Assembly: GCA_002297935.1 (NCBI GenBank)
Contig: DBLC01000066.1
Coordinates: 6,942 to 29,282 of the forward strand
Length of the DNA stretch: 22,341 nt
DNA from: Dialister sp. UBA734
Lineage (GTDB): Bacteria > Bacillota > Negativicutes > Veillonellales > Dialisteraceae
Direction of reading: 5' to 3'
In this document: positions 1 to 6,794 of the stretch, piece after piece
Numbering within the stretch: the stretch's first letter is position 1
Layout: the number at the start of each line of letters is the position of its first letter
Position numbers and translations under genes: made by a program
Notes under the pieces: model-generated
Database searches by the model: none
Told to the model about the DNA's origin: nothing
Seen by the model: the letters and a program-made list of their open reading frames with translations, nothing else

Positions 1-27
1 CATTACGCACTACGCACTACGCATTTT
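1..27. repeat. heptamer word array (partial)
   Basis: Three to four tandem seven-base words of the type CACTACG, ending in a T-run. The same word recurs at 4638-4672 (opposite strand) and 17856-17889. The array is cut by the window edge, so any partner arm is not visible. Confidence 0.6.
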
Positions 28-69
28 TACCAAAGCGATTGCATAAGAAATGATAAGAAGGAGTATCAC

Positions 70-921
70 ATGGAACCAAACGTTGTCACCAAAGTGGTGA
101 CCGATGAACTATCTATCACCGCCCGTGTCATGAATGGCATTAAAGAATTTGCTTTGACGCGAGGCATCGATTTTGTGGAAGCCATCATCATTTTCATTGT
201 GGGCTATATCATTTGCCGGTACATCCGTCGGGCGGTGGATCACATCCTGACGAAGAGTAACATTGACCCATCGGCGAAAACTTTTATTGAAGAAATCATC
301 TTTTTCTTCTGCTTGGCCATCGTGGCTATTGTGGCCTTGGGAACGGCGGGCATTGGAAACGGCACGTTGGCTGCTGCTTTCGGCGGCATTGGTCTTGCCA
401 TTGGCCTGGGGCTGAAGGACAATATCGGCAATGTGGCGTCCGGGATTTTTATTCTTATTTTCCGCCCCTTCCAAGTGGGGGACTATATCCAGGTGGATGC
501 CAACCAGGGCACGGTGACGGACATCAGCATCATGTACACCATGCTTTCTACACTAGGAAATCAGCGAATCGTGATTCCGAATTCTTCCCTAACCAGTAAG
601 GTGATCAAGAACTTTTCTGCCAATGATATCCGCAATGTAGAAATGACCCTCGATGTGGGCTACGACACCAATCTGTCTCAGTGCGTGGCTCTTTTGAAAC
701 AACTTTTCACCGAAGACCCCTATGTGGTGGACAAAGAAAAATTGGTGGTCTACGTGAGCGGTATGGCTGATTCTTCCATTCGTATCTACGTCCGTGCATC
801 AGTAGACCGGACGAAATATTTCGAAGCCCAAAACGAACTGTACATCAAAGTAAAAGAAGCCTTCGATAAAGCAGGAATCGATATCCCCTATCCGCAGTTG
901 GTGGTACATAAAGGCAGTTAA
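70..921 (+). CDS. small-conductance mechanosensitive channel (MscS family)
   Basis: A 283-residue inner-membrane channel of the short MscS type, expected to open under membrane tension and release solutes during hypo-osmotic shock. Three hydrophobic segments are visible at about residues 34-52, 72-94 and 98-132. The third carries the Gly/Ala-rich pore-helix pattern (AAAFGGIGLAIGLGLKD, about 101-117) typical of MscS TM3. The soluble beta domain follows (FRPFQVGDYI, about 131-140), and the C-terminus has the family's IDIPYPQ motif. The ATG is preceded by an AGAAGGAG ribosome site about seven bases upstream. The gene stands alone. A heptamer repeat array starts at its stop codon and a GC-rich terminator hairpin follows at 961. 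Family assignment is firm; gating and physiological role are inferred from the family. Confidence 0.93.
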   Translation: MEPNVVTKVVTDELSITARVMNGIKEFALTRGIDFVEAIIIFIVGYIICRYIRRAVDHILTKSNIDPSAKTFIEEIIFFFCLAIVAIVALGTAGIGNGTLAAAFGGIGLAIGLGLKDNIGNVASGIFILIFRPFQVGDYIQVDANQGTVTDISIMYTMLSTLGNQRIVIPNSSLTSKVIKNFSANDIRNVEMTLDVGYDTNLSQCVALLKQLFTEDPYVVDKEKLVVYVSGMADSSIRIYVRASVDRTKYFEAQNELYIKVKEAFDKAGIDIPYPQLVVHKGS

Positions 922-956
922 TAATGAGGAATGAGAAATTAGGAATGAGGAATGTT
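922..956. repeat. heptamer word array after the mscS-like stop
   Basis: Tandem seven-base words AATGAGG / AATGAGA / AATTAGG / AATGAGG follow the stop codon directly and lead into the GC hairpin at 961. This array-plus-hairpin composite recurs at 4638-4706, at 8680-8740, and on the other strand at 17824-17889. Confidence 0.65.
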
Positions 957-960
957 GGTG

Positions 961-994
961 GCGGCGCATCATAATTGGGAAGCGCCGCATTTGT
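961..994 (+). terminator. rho-independent terminator, GCGGCGC hairpin family
   Basis: A perfect 7-bp stem GCGGCGC (961-967) / GCGCCGC (982-988) closes a 14-nt loop and is followed by ATTTGTTT. It probably terminates the mscS-like gene. Near-identical hairpins, including a shared AAGCGCC after the loop, occur at 4675 and 8707. Confidence 0.7.
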
Positions 995-999
995 TTAAT

Positions 1000-1211
1000 G
1001 GTTAGCCCTTCGGGCGGGTTATAGTTCATATGATTTCTTATTTCTAACAGACCAGTGTAACGAAAAGGCAAAGGGTTAAAAAGGTTATAAAGGTTATAAA
1101 GGGTTATGGGAAAACGGTATCCCCATAACCTTTTATAACCTTGACACTTTTGGTAATGGTTCAAATGACACTGGCCGTATATTAGAGTATAAGCTGCCCG
1201 CAGGGCTAACC
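1000..1211. repeat. nested imperfect palindrome of about 210 bp
   Basis: The outer arms GGTTAGCCCTTCGGGC (1000-1015) and GCCCGCAGGGCTAACC (1196-1211) are inverted copies. CCAGTGT and ACACTGG form a middle pair. The core is a 22-nt inverted pair built of GGTTAT words (1090-1111 against 1121-1142). No gene is present in 922-1227. The minus-strand ORF spanning this stretch has no family signature and is best explained by the palindrome. The core words recur at 21328-21400. Confidence 0.7.
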
Positions 1212-1227
1212 TTTTTACTCCTTTTAT

Positions 1228-1256
1228 TTGACACCGCCATTGTCTCATGCTATAAT
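1228..1256 (+). promoter_or_regulatory. consensus sigma-70 type promoter of the ECF operon
   Basis: TTGACA at 1228-1233 and TATAAT at 1251-1256 are separated by exactly 17 bases. Both hexamers match the consensus fully. Transcription should start near 1263, at the 5' end of the T-box leader. Confidence 0.9.
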
Positions 1257-1262
1257 CCGAAT

Positions 1263-1517
1263 TAATAAAAGAAAGCCTTTGATCAGGAAGAGTAGGATAG
1301 AGGAGCTGTTTCAGGGAGCCGGCGGATAGTGCAAGTCCGGTGCAGCCAGCTATGTGAATGGGCCTGTGAGGTGCCATCTGAGCCAATGTGGGGTAGGGTG
1401 CGCCGGAGATCTTCCGTTATAGATACGAGTTGGGTCTATGACCAACTAGGGTGGTACCGCGGAATGTGAATCCTTTCGTCCCTTTGCGTTATGCAGAGTG
1501 GATGAAAGGATTTTTTG
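1263..1517 (+). promoter_or_regulatory. T-box riboswitch leader, probable tryptophan specificity
   Basis: The conserved T-box AGGGTGGTACCGCGG lies at 1448-1462. Upstream are Stem I signatures: AGAGTA near 1290, an AGGGAG bulge at about 1312-1317 and an apical GTGCAAG near 1329-1335. A Stem III hairpin AGTTGG/CCAACT (1429-1446) precedes the T-box. The 3' side of the specifier loop reads GTGAA-TGG-G, which places a UGG (Trp) codon at 1359-1361. This agrees with the TrpP-like transporter downstream. In this class, uncharged tRNA stabilises an antiterminator so that the downstream gene is read when the amino acid is scarce. The T-box call is firm; the specifier was read by eye. Confidence 0.9.
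1469..1517 (+). terminator. T-box-controlled terminator
   Basis: Stem AATCCTTTCGTCC pairs with GGATGAAAGGATT (one G-U pair) and runs into a T-run (1511-1516). It overlaps the 3' edge of the T-box region, as expected for the competing terminator. Confidence 0.85.
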
Positions 1518-1527
1518 TTGTATACAA

Positions 1528-1603
1528 AGTGACTCGTGACTAGTGACTTGTGACTGGGAAAATAATTGGCTCCCAGTCACAAGTCACCAGTCTACCAGTC
1601 ACT
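1528..1603. repeat. heptamer hairpin in the ECF operon leader
   Basis: The left arm (1528-1559) is GTGACTC/GTGACTA/GTGACTT/GTGACTG words. The right arm (1571-1603) is the inverted copy, giving a stem of about 32 bp with an 11-nt loop. It sits between the T-box terminator and the ribosome site at 1611-1620, so it is part of the read-through mRNA. The same word forms a hairpin at 16480-16549. Confidence 0.8.
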
Positions 1604-1626
1604 GACATTCAAAGGAGGAATCAGTG

Positions 1627-3111
1627 ATGGAGCAAGTGAAAGATGTATCCAAACTAGTCTTTATCAAAGCGAGAGGGGGACGTTTCCGCTGGCTGACTAT
1701 TTCTACCTTGATGCTGGCCATCGGTATGCTGCTGCACCTGGTGTCTCCGTCTGTGGCAGGCTTCACGCCGAACTGGATGATTGCCACTTACGTGGTTGCC
1801 ATCCTTCTGACTAAGCCGACCTATAAACAGTGCTTAGGCATTTGCATGGTGGCGGCGTTGATGGAAGTATTTACCAGTAAATCCGCCTTTCCTTATGGCG
1901 ATTTTGCTTCTGAATTTTTCGGTGCCTATGTGGCTGGGTTCTTTGCCCATGCAGTGCCGCCTATCAAAATCGGAAAATTTTCCCTTCGCCCGGCCATTGC
2001 TGGTTTTGTGACCACTTTGGTATCAGGTTTTACCTTCGTTTCCATTTTGACCTTGGTTATGGGGATTCCGCTGAAAGTATACCTGTACGGTATGCTGCCC
2101 ATGGTGTTCTTCATTGGTATCGGCAATGGGATCATCACGCCTTTCCTGTATTTCCCAGCCCTTCGCCTGTTCAAATCCATGCACTACATGGCCGAATCGG
2201 ATGTGGAAGACAGCGACCATAGCGCCTATGATTTGAAACAATCCCAAGACGGTGTGATCAGTGTGGAACATTTGACTTACACCTATCCATTTTCCACTGC
2301 GCCGGCTTTGAAAGATGTATCTCTGGCCGCTGAAAAAGGCGATTTCTTTGTAATCACTGGACCGAACGGAGCCGGTAAAACCAGTCTCCTCATGGCTATG
2401 GCCGGCGCCATTCCTCATTACTATGGGGGCACCATGGAAGGCATGGTATTTACCGATGGAAAAGCGGTGACACAGCACACCATCGCCGACCTGGCATCGT
2501 CTATCGGCGTCATTCTTTCGGACTATAAAGCCCAGATTGTCACTATGACCGTAGGGGAAGAAATGGCATTCACGTTGGAAAATCATGGATTTCCGCCCGA
2601 TGAAATTCGCCGTCGCTCCAAAGAAGCTTTGGCGAAAGTCCACTTGGATGGACTGGAAGAGCGGAAAGTTTCCACTTTGTCCGGCGGCCAGTGCCAGCGA
2701 TTGGTGACCGCTGCCGTGCTGGCGGAAGAACCGCAGGTATTGATTTTTGACGAACCGACCTCCGCCTTGGATCCGGAAGGGATTCGGGAATTTTATGAAA
2801 TGGTCGGGGAGCTGAACCAGAAAGAAGGACTCACCGTCATTGTGGCAGAACACCATCTGGAAGCCGCCCTGCCTTATGCAAACAAATTCGTTCTTATGAA
2901 CCAGGGAGAAATCATCAGTCAGGGCACACCGGAAAAAGTCATGCGGTACATGTACGATGAAAATGTGTACCAGGAAGCCATTCCGGATATGTACAAAGCC
3001 CAGTTGGAATTGGAGTCAGTGGGGATTTCTTTTGATACTCCATTTTTGAATATTGCAGAAGCCGAAAAATCGGTGGTTCGTTCTTTTGAAGGAGGCAGAA
3101 ACGATGCTTGA
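1627..3111 (+). CDS. TrpP-like ECF S component fused to EcfA ATPase
   Basis: A 494-residue inner-membrane fusion. Residues about 20-185 are a multi-span membrane domain resembling the TrpP tryptophan transporter family (short conserved LHLVSPSVAGFTPNW near 36-50). Residues about 210-440 are an ABC ATPase: Walker A GPNGAGKT (245-252), Q-loop near Q303, signature LSGGQ (351-355), Walker B VLIFDE (371-376) and a His switch in AEHH (about 407-410). It would bind tryptophan and also supply half of the ATPase pair. ECF S components and ATPases are usually separate proteins, so the fusion is unusual. ATG 1627 is preferred over the in-frame GTG at 1624 because the AAAGGAGG site then lies 8 bases upstream. 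The gene overlaps the next one. Trp specificity rests on the T-box plus the resemblance. Confidence 0.85.
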   Translation: MEQVKDVSKLVFIKARGGRFRWLTISTLMLAIGMLLHLVSPSVAGFTPNWMIATYVVAILLTKPTYKQCLGICMVAALMEVFTSKSAFPYGDFASEFFGAYVAGFFAHAVPPIKIGKFSLRPAIAGFVTTLVSGFTFVSILTLVMGIPLKVYLYGMLPMVFFIGIGNGIITPFLYFPALRLFKSMHYMAESDVEDSDHSAYDLKQSQDGVISVEHLTYTYPFSTAPALKDVSLAAEKGDFFVITGPNGAGKTSLLMAMAGAIPHYYGGTMEGMVFTDGKAVTQHTIADLASSIGVILSDYKAQIVTMTVGEEMAFTLENHGFPPDEIRRRSKEALAKVHLDGLEERKVSTLSGGQCQRLVTAAVLAEEPQVLIFDEPTSALDPEGIREFYEMVGELNQKEGLTVIVAEHHLEAALPYANKFVLMNQGEIISQGTPEKVMRYMYDENVYQEAIPDMYKAQLELESVGISFDTPFLNIAEAEKSVVRSFEGGRNDA

Positions 3112-3922
3112 ATTATGTGATGTCACATTCCGGTATGGAAAAAATCTGCCTATCGTGTTGGATGATATTTCCTTGTCCTTTGCACAAGGAGAATGTATCG
3201 CCGTGACCGGACGAAACGGCAGCGGGAAAACCACAGTGACCCGCCTTTTGACTGGTCTGGAAAAGCCCACCGAAGGAATCGTTCGGTATGACGGCACCGA
3301 TGTGACCAAAGAAGAACCGTCCGATAGAAGTCGCTTTATTGGTTACGTATTTCAACAACCGGACCGGCAGATGTTCATGCCCACCGTGCGAGAGGAAATA
3401 GCCTTCGGCCCTTACCAGCAGGGCATGCGGGGCGAAGAGCTTGACGAAGCGGTGGAGCAGGCCATGAAAGATACAGATACCACCGGGATGGCCGACCAGT
3501 ATCCGCGTATTCTTTCCCGGGGCGACCAGCAGCGGGTGGCTATCGCTTCGGCACTGGCTATGAAAACCGAATACCTGGTACTGGATGAGCCAACCAGCGG
3601 CCAGGACGGACGAGAAAAGCAGCGTCTCATGGAGCTTATGGAAAAGCTGAAGGAAAAAGGAATCACCATCATTCTGGTGACCCATGATATGGATATCGTG
3701 GCGAAAAACTGTGATCGGGTCATTGTCATTGCCAACCACCATGTGGCCTTTGATGGCAAGCCGGAAGAACTGTTCTCCGCTGCCAACCGGCCGGAAGATT
3801 GGGGCCTGGCCTATCCGCCGTCGGTTTTGCTGGGAAGAAAACTCCCCGGCAGCCCCTATTGCAAAGATATGAATGCTTTTTGTCGGGCTGTGTATGAATT
3901 GAAAGGAGGCGTCATCAAATGA
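3104..3922 (+). CDS. ecfA: ECF transporter ATPase (EcfA, second subunit)
   Basis: A 272-residue cytoplasmic ABC ATPase that would pair with the ATPase half of the upstream fusion and drive EcfT. It has Walker A GRNGSGKT (36-43), Q-loop VFQQPDRQMF (about 82-91, the Q-x-P-x-x-Q pattern typical of ECF ATPases), a variant signature LSRGDQQR (137-144), Walker B YLVLDE (157-162) and switch His194. The signature lacks the usual second Gly (LSGGQ to LSRGDQ), so the two ATPase sites are probably not equivalent. ATG 3104 was chosen because GAAGGAGG lies just upstream. It overlaps the preceding stop by 8 bases (ATGCTTGA), which suggests translational coupling. The longer in-frame extension into the upstream gene is rejected. 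Confidence 0.92.
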   Translation: MLELCDVTFRYGKNLPIVLDDISLSFAQGECIAVTGRNGSGKTTVTRLLTGLEKPTEGIVRYDGTDVTKEEPSDRSRFIGYVFQQPDRQMFMPTVREEIAFGPYQQGMRGEELDEAVEQAMKDTDTTGMADQYPRILSRGDQQRVAIASALAMKTEYLVLDEPTSGQDGREKQRLMELMEKLKEKGITIILVTHDMDIVAKNCDRVIVIANHHVAFDGKPEELFSAANRPEDWGLAYPPSVLLGRKLPGSPYCKDMNAFCRAVYELKGGVIK

Positions 3923-4602
3923 GAAATCTGGTTCCTTTGACAAAAATTCTTCTCACCTTTGGCACCGCTGTATGGGCCATTGTGCTGCAGAAACCGGAAA
4001 GTCTGGGCTACCTCTGCGTGTTGGAACTTCTCATTTTGGCAGTCTCTGGTGAACTTTTGAAAAATATCAAAGCCCTGGTGATGCTCGGCATTTTCGCAGC
4101 CTTCCTGGGACTGGTGGAATATATCGGTGGAGGCAGTCAAGAAGAATGCATCGTGGCAGCCCTTCGTATGCTGGGCATGACCATCATCTTCATTTACCTC
4201 CTGATGACCGTGAAACTGCAGGACCTAACCGCGTCCATGGTGCGGCAGTTGAAAGTGCCTTACGAATACGCCTTCATGTTCACCGCGGGCCTTCGTTTTA
4301 TTCCTGATTTCATTGAAGAAAATAAAGCCGTAGCCGAAGCACAGGCTTGCAGAGGCTTGGCGGTGAAAGGAAATTTCTTCAAACAAGTGAAACGGTATAT
4401 GTCTATTGTCCGTCCGTTGATGCTCCGTTCCCTGGGGCGAAGCGAAGTGATGGCCCTTTCGTTGGAACTCCGCGGCTTCGGCGGCGCTCAGCGTACCTTC
4501 ATGGAAAGCGTGGCACCAAAAGGAAAAGACTTTGCCATTATGGCACTGACATTCCTTCTGACCGTGGTTGTGATTTTTGTTCGTGTGAAATATGGAATGT
4601 AA
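3919..4602 (+). CDS. ecfT: ECF transporter transmembrane component EcfT
   Basis: A 227-residue integral membrane scaffold that couples the two ATPases to the substrate-binding S domain. Hydrophobic segments lie near residues 8-25, 30-48, 52-70, 82-98 and at the C-terminus (about 203-222). The two cytoplasmic coupling motifs with Arg-Gly are present: EAQACRGL (140-147; the first residue is Cys rather than the usual Ala) and SLELRGFG (181-188). The start overlaps the ecfA stop in an ATGA arrangement, completing a tightly coupled three-gene operon. No further transport gene follows. A heptamer array with a GC-hairpin terminator starts about 35 bases after the stop. Confidence 0.92.
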   Translation: MRNLVPLTKILLTFGTAVWAIVLQKPESLGYLCVLELLILAVSGELLKNIKALVMLGIFAAFLGLVEYIGGGSQEECIVAALRMLGMTIIFIYLLMTVKLQDLTASMVRQLKVPYEYAFMFTAGLRFIPDFIEENKAVAEAQACRGLAVKGNFFKQVKRYMSIVRPLMLRSLGRSEVMALSLELRGFGGAQRTFMESVAPKGKDFAIMALTFLLTVVVIFVRVKYGM

Positions 4603-4637
4603 TTAGTGGCTGATTTTCATTTACTTTTTTGAGAAAA

Positions 4638-4706
4638 GTGCGTAGTGAGTAGTGCGGAGTGCGTAGTGGTGGAAGGGGCGCGCAAAATTTGGAAGCGCCC
4701 CAATAC
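4638..4706 (+). terminator. heptamer array plus GC-hairpin terminator
   Basis: Five tandem words (GTGCGTA, GTGAGTA, GTGCGGA, GTGCGTA, GTGGTGG; 4638-4672) lead into the stem GGGGCGC (4675-4681) / GCGCCCC (4695-4701) with a T-run near 4710. The loop AAAATTTGGAA matches the hairpin at 8707. It is the likely end of the ECF operon. The rest of 4603-4876 holds no gene that I can support. Confidence 0.65.
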
Positions 4707-4876
4707 CCATTTTTATAAAAAATTTCGATGCGAGGATATTTGCCAAAACTTGTTTAAATCTTGGCGGTATTGAGTCATACATTTATGTGCTATTTTGAGA
4801 TAGATACACAAGCTGTATGGAATGAATGACCACCCACTAATTAATTAGCAGTAGGCAGTCAGCTACTTCATAAAAT

Positions 4877-4918
4877 AAAAAGGTCGAGAATTCTTCTTAG
4901 AAAATTCTCGGCCTTTTT
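4877..4918. terminator. strong bidirectional rho-independent terminator
   Basis: AAAAAGGTCGAGAATT (4877-4892) pairs with AATTCTCGGCCTTTTT (4903-4918) through one G-U pair. A-runs and T-runs on the two sides allow termination in both directions. It insulates the ECF operon from the prepilin peptidase promoter, which begins three bases later. Confidence 0.85.
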
Positions 4919-4920
4919 AT

Positions 4921-4949
4921 TTGTGACTTTTTTCTGAGATAGGTATAAT
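4921..4949 (+). promoter_or_regulatory. promoter of the prepilin peptidase gene
   Basis: TTGTGA (4921-4926), a 17-base spacer, then TATAAT (4944-4949). The predicted start near 4956 places the heptamer hairpin at the very 5' end of the mRNA. Confidence 0.75.
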
Positions 4950-4959
4950 GAGAGAAAAC

Positions 4960-5028
4960 GGTTGGTAGTTGTTGGTTGTTAGTTGTTTGGTGCCAGACAA
5001 CCAACAACTACCAACCAACAACTAACAA
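4960..5028. repeat. heptamer hairpin in the prepilin peptidase leader
   Basis: Left-arm words TTGGTAG/TTGTTGG/TTGTTAG/TTGTTTGG (4961-4990) are inverted in the right arm (4995-5028), giving a long stem with a loop of only a few bases. It lies between the promoter and the AAGGAG site at 5037-5042. A half copy of the word occurs at 8757-8792. Confidence 0.8.
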
Positions 5029-5048
5029 TAGATAACAAGGAGAATCCG

Positions 5049-5699
5049 ATGACTATCACATTTTCTATCATGATTTTACTTACTGTCATTATAGCGTTTC
5101 TTTTGGTGCGCTATGGTTCCCAATGGATCGACCAACTTTACGAAAAAAGGAAAGACATTCTGACGTTTCCCAATAACATAAAAAAAAGAAAAAAATATAG
5201 AAAGTGGATTTTGGGCATTTTGTTCACAGGAAGTGGTCTTTGGCTGTGCTGGAAAGGTTCTTTGCCAGAAATTCTATTTTTCCTATTTGCTACGGCGTTG
5301 CTGCTTTTGATGACTGTGACCGACTTTGAGCAATATTGCCTCTTTGATGACATGATGATTCCTTTTGCTCTTGGTGGACTGGCGTGGTGTCTGGTATTTC
5401 CTGAAACTGCCATCAATCATGGCATCGCGGCTGTAGTGGGTGGCGGCGTATTCTTCCTTTTAGCGGTCCTCTCCGGCGGGGCTTTGGGCGGCGGCGATGT
5501 AAAGCTGGTAGCAGCCCTGGGCCTTTGGTTAGGCACCGAGCAGCTACTTTCTGTGGTTTGCTTGGGCATGGTCTTTGGCGGCCTAGTGGCCGGTATCTTG
5601 CTTCTTTTGAAAAAGAAAAAAAGAAAAAGCGCCTTCGCCTATGGTCCATACTTTGCATTGACCACAGTGGCACTTTTTCTGATACATGGGGGAGTATAA
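5049..5699 (+). CDS. type IV prepilin peptidase (A24 family, CpaA/TadV-like)
   Basis: A 216-residue integral membrane aspartyl protease that removes the leader peptides of the Flp prepilins and TadE-type pseudopilins encoded at 16.6-17.7 kb. The two catalytic aspartates are in TDFEQYCLFDD (Asp92) and GGGD (Asp150), the standard A24 pattern. There is one N-terminal hydrophobic segment, a basic loop (about 33-53), then several membrane spans. The Cys-rich N-methyltransferase domain of long prepilin peptidases is absent, as is usual for Tad systems. ATG 5049 was chosen because AAGGAG lies 6 bases upstream; the longer reading would translate the leader hairpin. The gene has its own promoter and is separated from the other pilus genes by the Rpn and DUF6056-like genes. 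Confidence 0.92.
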   Translation: MTITFSIMILLTVIIAFLLVRYGSQWIDQLYEKRKDILTFPNNIKKRKKYRKWILGILFTGSGLWLCWKGSLPEILFFLFATALLLLMTVTDFEQYCLFDDMMIPFALGGLAWCLVFPETAINHGIAAVVGGGVFFLLAVLSGGALGGGDVKLVAALGLWLGTEQLLSVVCLGMVFGGLVAGILLLLKKKKRKSAFAYGPYFALTTVALFLIHGGV

Positions 5700-5704
5700 T
5701 AAAA

Positions 5705-5748
5705 GGTTCCCTTTTTGTTTTAGTTGGAAGATTTTCCTAAGGGAAACC
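5705..5748 (-). terminator. probable terminator between converging genes
   Basis: GGTTCCCTT (5705-5713) and AAGGGAAACC (5739-5748) form an imperfect stem. Read on the minus strand, it ends in TTTT and would terminate the Rpn gene. It may also serve the prepilin peptidase. Confidence 0.4.
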
Positions 5749-5814
5749 ATGATTAAATCAGCGTATCTCTAGTACTTATGTTTCCATAGCGGTATCACCG
5801 CATAGATAGTTGAA

Positions 5815-6654
5815 TCAATGGGTTTCCTTGGCTATTTCTTGTAATTGTTCTACAGGAAGATGAGTACAAGAAGAAACTACTTCTATGGCGATTCCTTTAA
5901 GAAGCATCTCTTTTGCAATGGTTTTTGTCGTTTCAGTAGCTCCTTCCACTCTGCCTTCTGCTTTGCCCTCTTCTCTCGCTTCTTGACTGACAATTTTTTT
6001 CATTCGTTCCATTTCCATAGCTAATGTCATATATTCTCGCCTCGTTTCATCATGTCTTTTTACGTGAATCAATTCTTTATCAATTTGTTTTACAAAAGCG
6101 CCTTCTGCAGATTTGCCATCCACATACCGCAGGAAAGCCGCAATATCCGGATCGATGGTATCACTATTCCCTTTACAATTTAAGAATAACTTGGTAGTCT
6201 GGTCACCCAGCTCCAGTCCTTCTTGCTCGATACAACGATTTCGGAACGTATACATTGGAAGTCCTTGGCGGAAAGGGTCAAAGGTACAGATAAAAATAAT
6301 AAAGGTAGGCTTTAGTTCCTCATATATATGTCCTTTTTCCAGCAAATCCATATCGATGGATCCTTGATAATACCTAGTGCGCTTCGCCAGTGCGTCATCG
6401 TGGCCATCGGTGCACTGCATTTCGATATCAAACACACGACCGGCTTCATCCTCCACATACACATCCAAGCGGATACTCTTTCTGTCATAGCGCGACCCCA
6501 TGGACTTCTCTGTCTCTGGAAAAGAAATATCTTTAATTTTGATTTGGAGAATCAGCTCAATGAGATGTTTACAGATTCGCTTGTTCTGCATGACCTTTTG
6601 AAATAGGAAATTATCCTGAATGGTTAACTCTTCCCAAGTCTTGATTCGATACAT
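5815..6654 (-). CDS. Rpn-family PD-(D/E)XK nuclease / putative transposase
   Basis: A 279-residue protein of the Rpn (recombination-promoting nuclease; formerly transposase_31 / PDDEXK_2) family. The N-terminal half opens in the typical way with a FLFQKVMQN-like segment and carries the nuclease core: D64 in IRLDVYVEDEAG, and IEMQ (E78, Q80), the D...E-x-Q form of PD-(D/E)XK. The C-terminal part is charged (EEGKAEGRVEGATE) and ends in a helical segment usual for the family. The reading frame is intact. The ATG follows an AGGAAAGGCGG ribosome site. No terminal repeats or target duplications are visible around it. Members are often multicopy and mobile in related genomes; that activity is inferred here. 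Confidence 0.9.
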   Translation of the reverse strand: MYRIKTWEELTIQDNFLFQKVMQNKRICKHLIELILQIKIKDISFPETEKSMGSRYDRKSIRLDVYVEDEAGRVFDIEMQCTDGHDDALAKRTRYYQGSIDMDLLEKGHIYEELKPTFIIFICTFDPFRQGLPMYTFRNRCIEQEGLELGDQTTKLFLNCKGNSDTIDPDIAAFLRYVDGKSAEGAFVKQIDKELIHVKRHDETRREYMTLAMEMERMKKIVSQEAREEGKAEGRVEGATETTKTIAKEMLLKGIAIEVVSSCTHLPVEQLQEIAKETH

Positions 6655-6678
6655 GGCACCACCGCCTTTCCTGTCTGT

Positions 6679-6684
6679 ATTATA
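6679..6684 (-). promoter_or_regulatory. probable -10 box for the Rpn gene
   Basis: On the minus strand the sequence reads TGCTATAAT, an extended -10, 24 bases before the start codon. The -35 is weak (T-rich). Confidence 0.5.
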
Positions 6685-6716
6685 GCAAAAAAAGAAAGAG
6701 AAATCGAGAAAAGGGA

Positions 6717-6746
6717 TTGTACGATTAGTTCCTTGTTACGTATAAT
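6717..6746 (+). promoter_or_regulatory. promoter of the DUF6056-like gene
   Basis: TTGTAC (6717-6722), an 18-base spacer, TATAAT (6741-6746), followed by a 48-base leader with a GAGGAG ribosome site before ATG 6795. Confidence 0.7.
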
Positions 6747-6794
6747 AGAAATGCGAAAAATTTATCGAAATGTAATGAAATATGAGGAGTACCT

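Noticed and set aside
799..1386. 195-codon minus-strand ORF
   Set aside because: It overlaps the mscS 3' end, the palindrome at 1000-1211, the promoter and the T-box, and has no family motif.
2023..2856. 277-codon minus-strand ORF inside the TrpP-EcfA gene
   Set aside because: It is an antisense shadow of a well-supported ABC ATPase with all its motifs on the plus strand.
3113..3943. 276-codon minus-strand ORF
   Set aside because: Antisense shadow of ecfA; no recognisable domain.
4983..5048. N-terminal extension of the prepilin peptidase
   Set aside because: It would encode the leader hairpin; ATG 5049 has AAGGAG at the right distance.
5815..6654. Insertion sequence around the Rpn gene
   Set aside because: No terminal inverted repeats or target duplication visible around the intact gene, so only the CDS is called.
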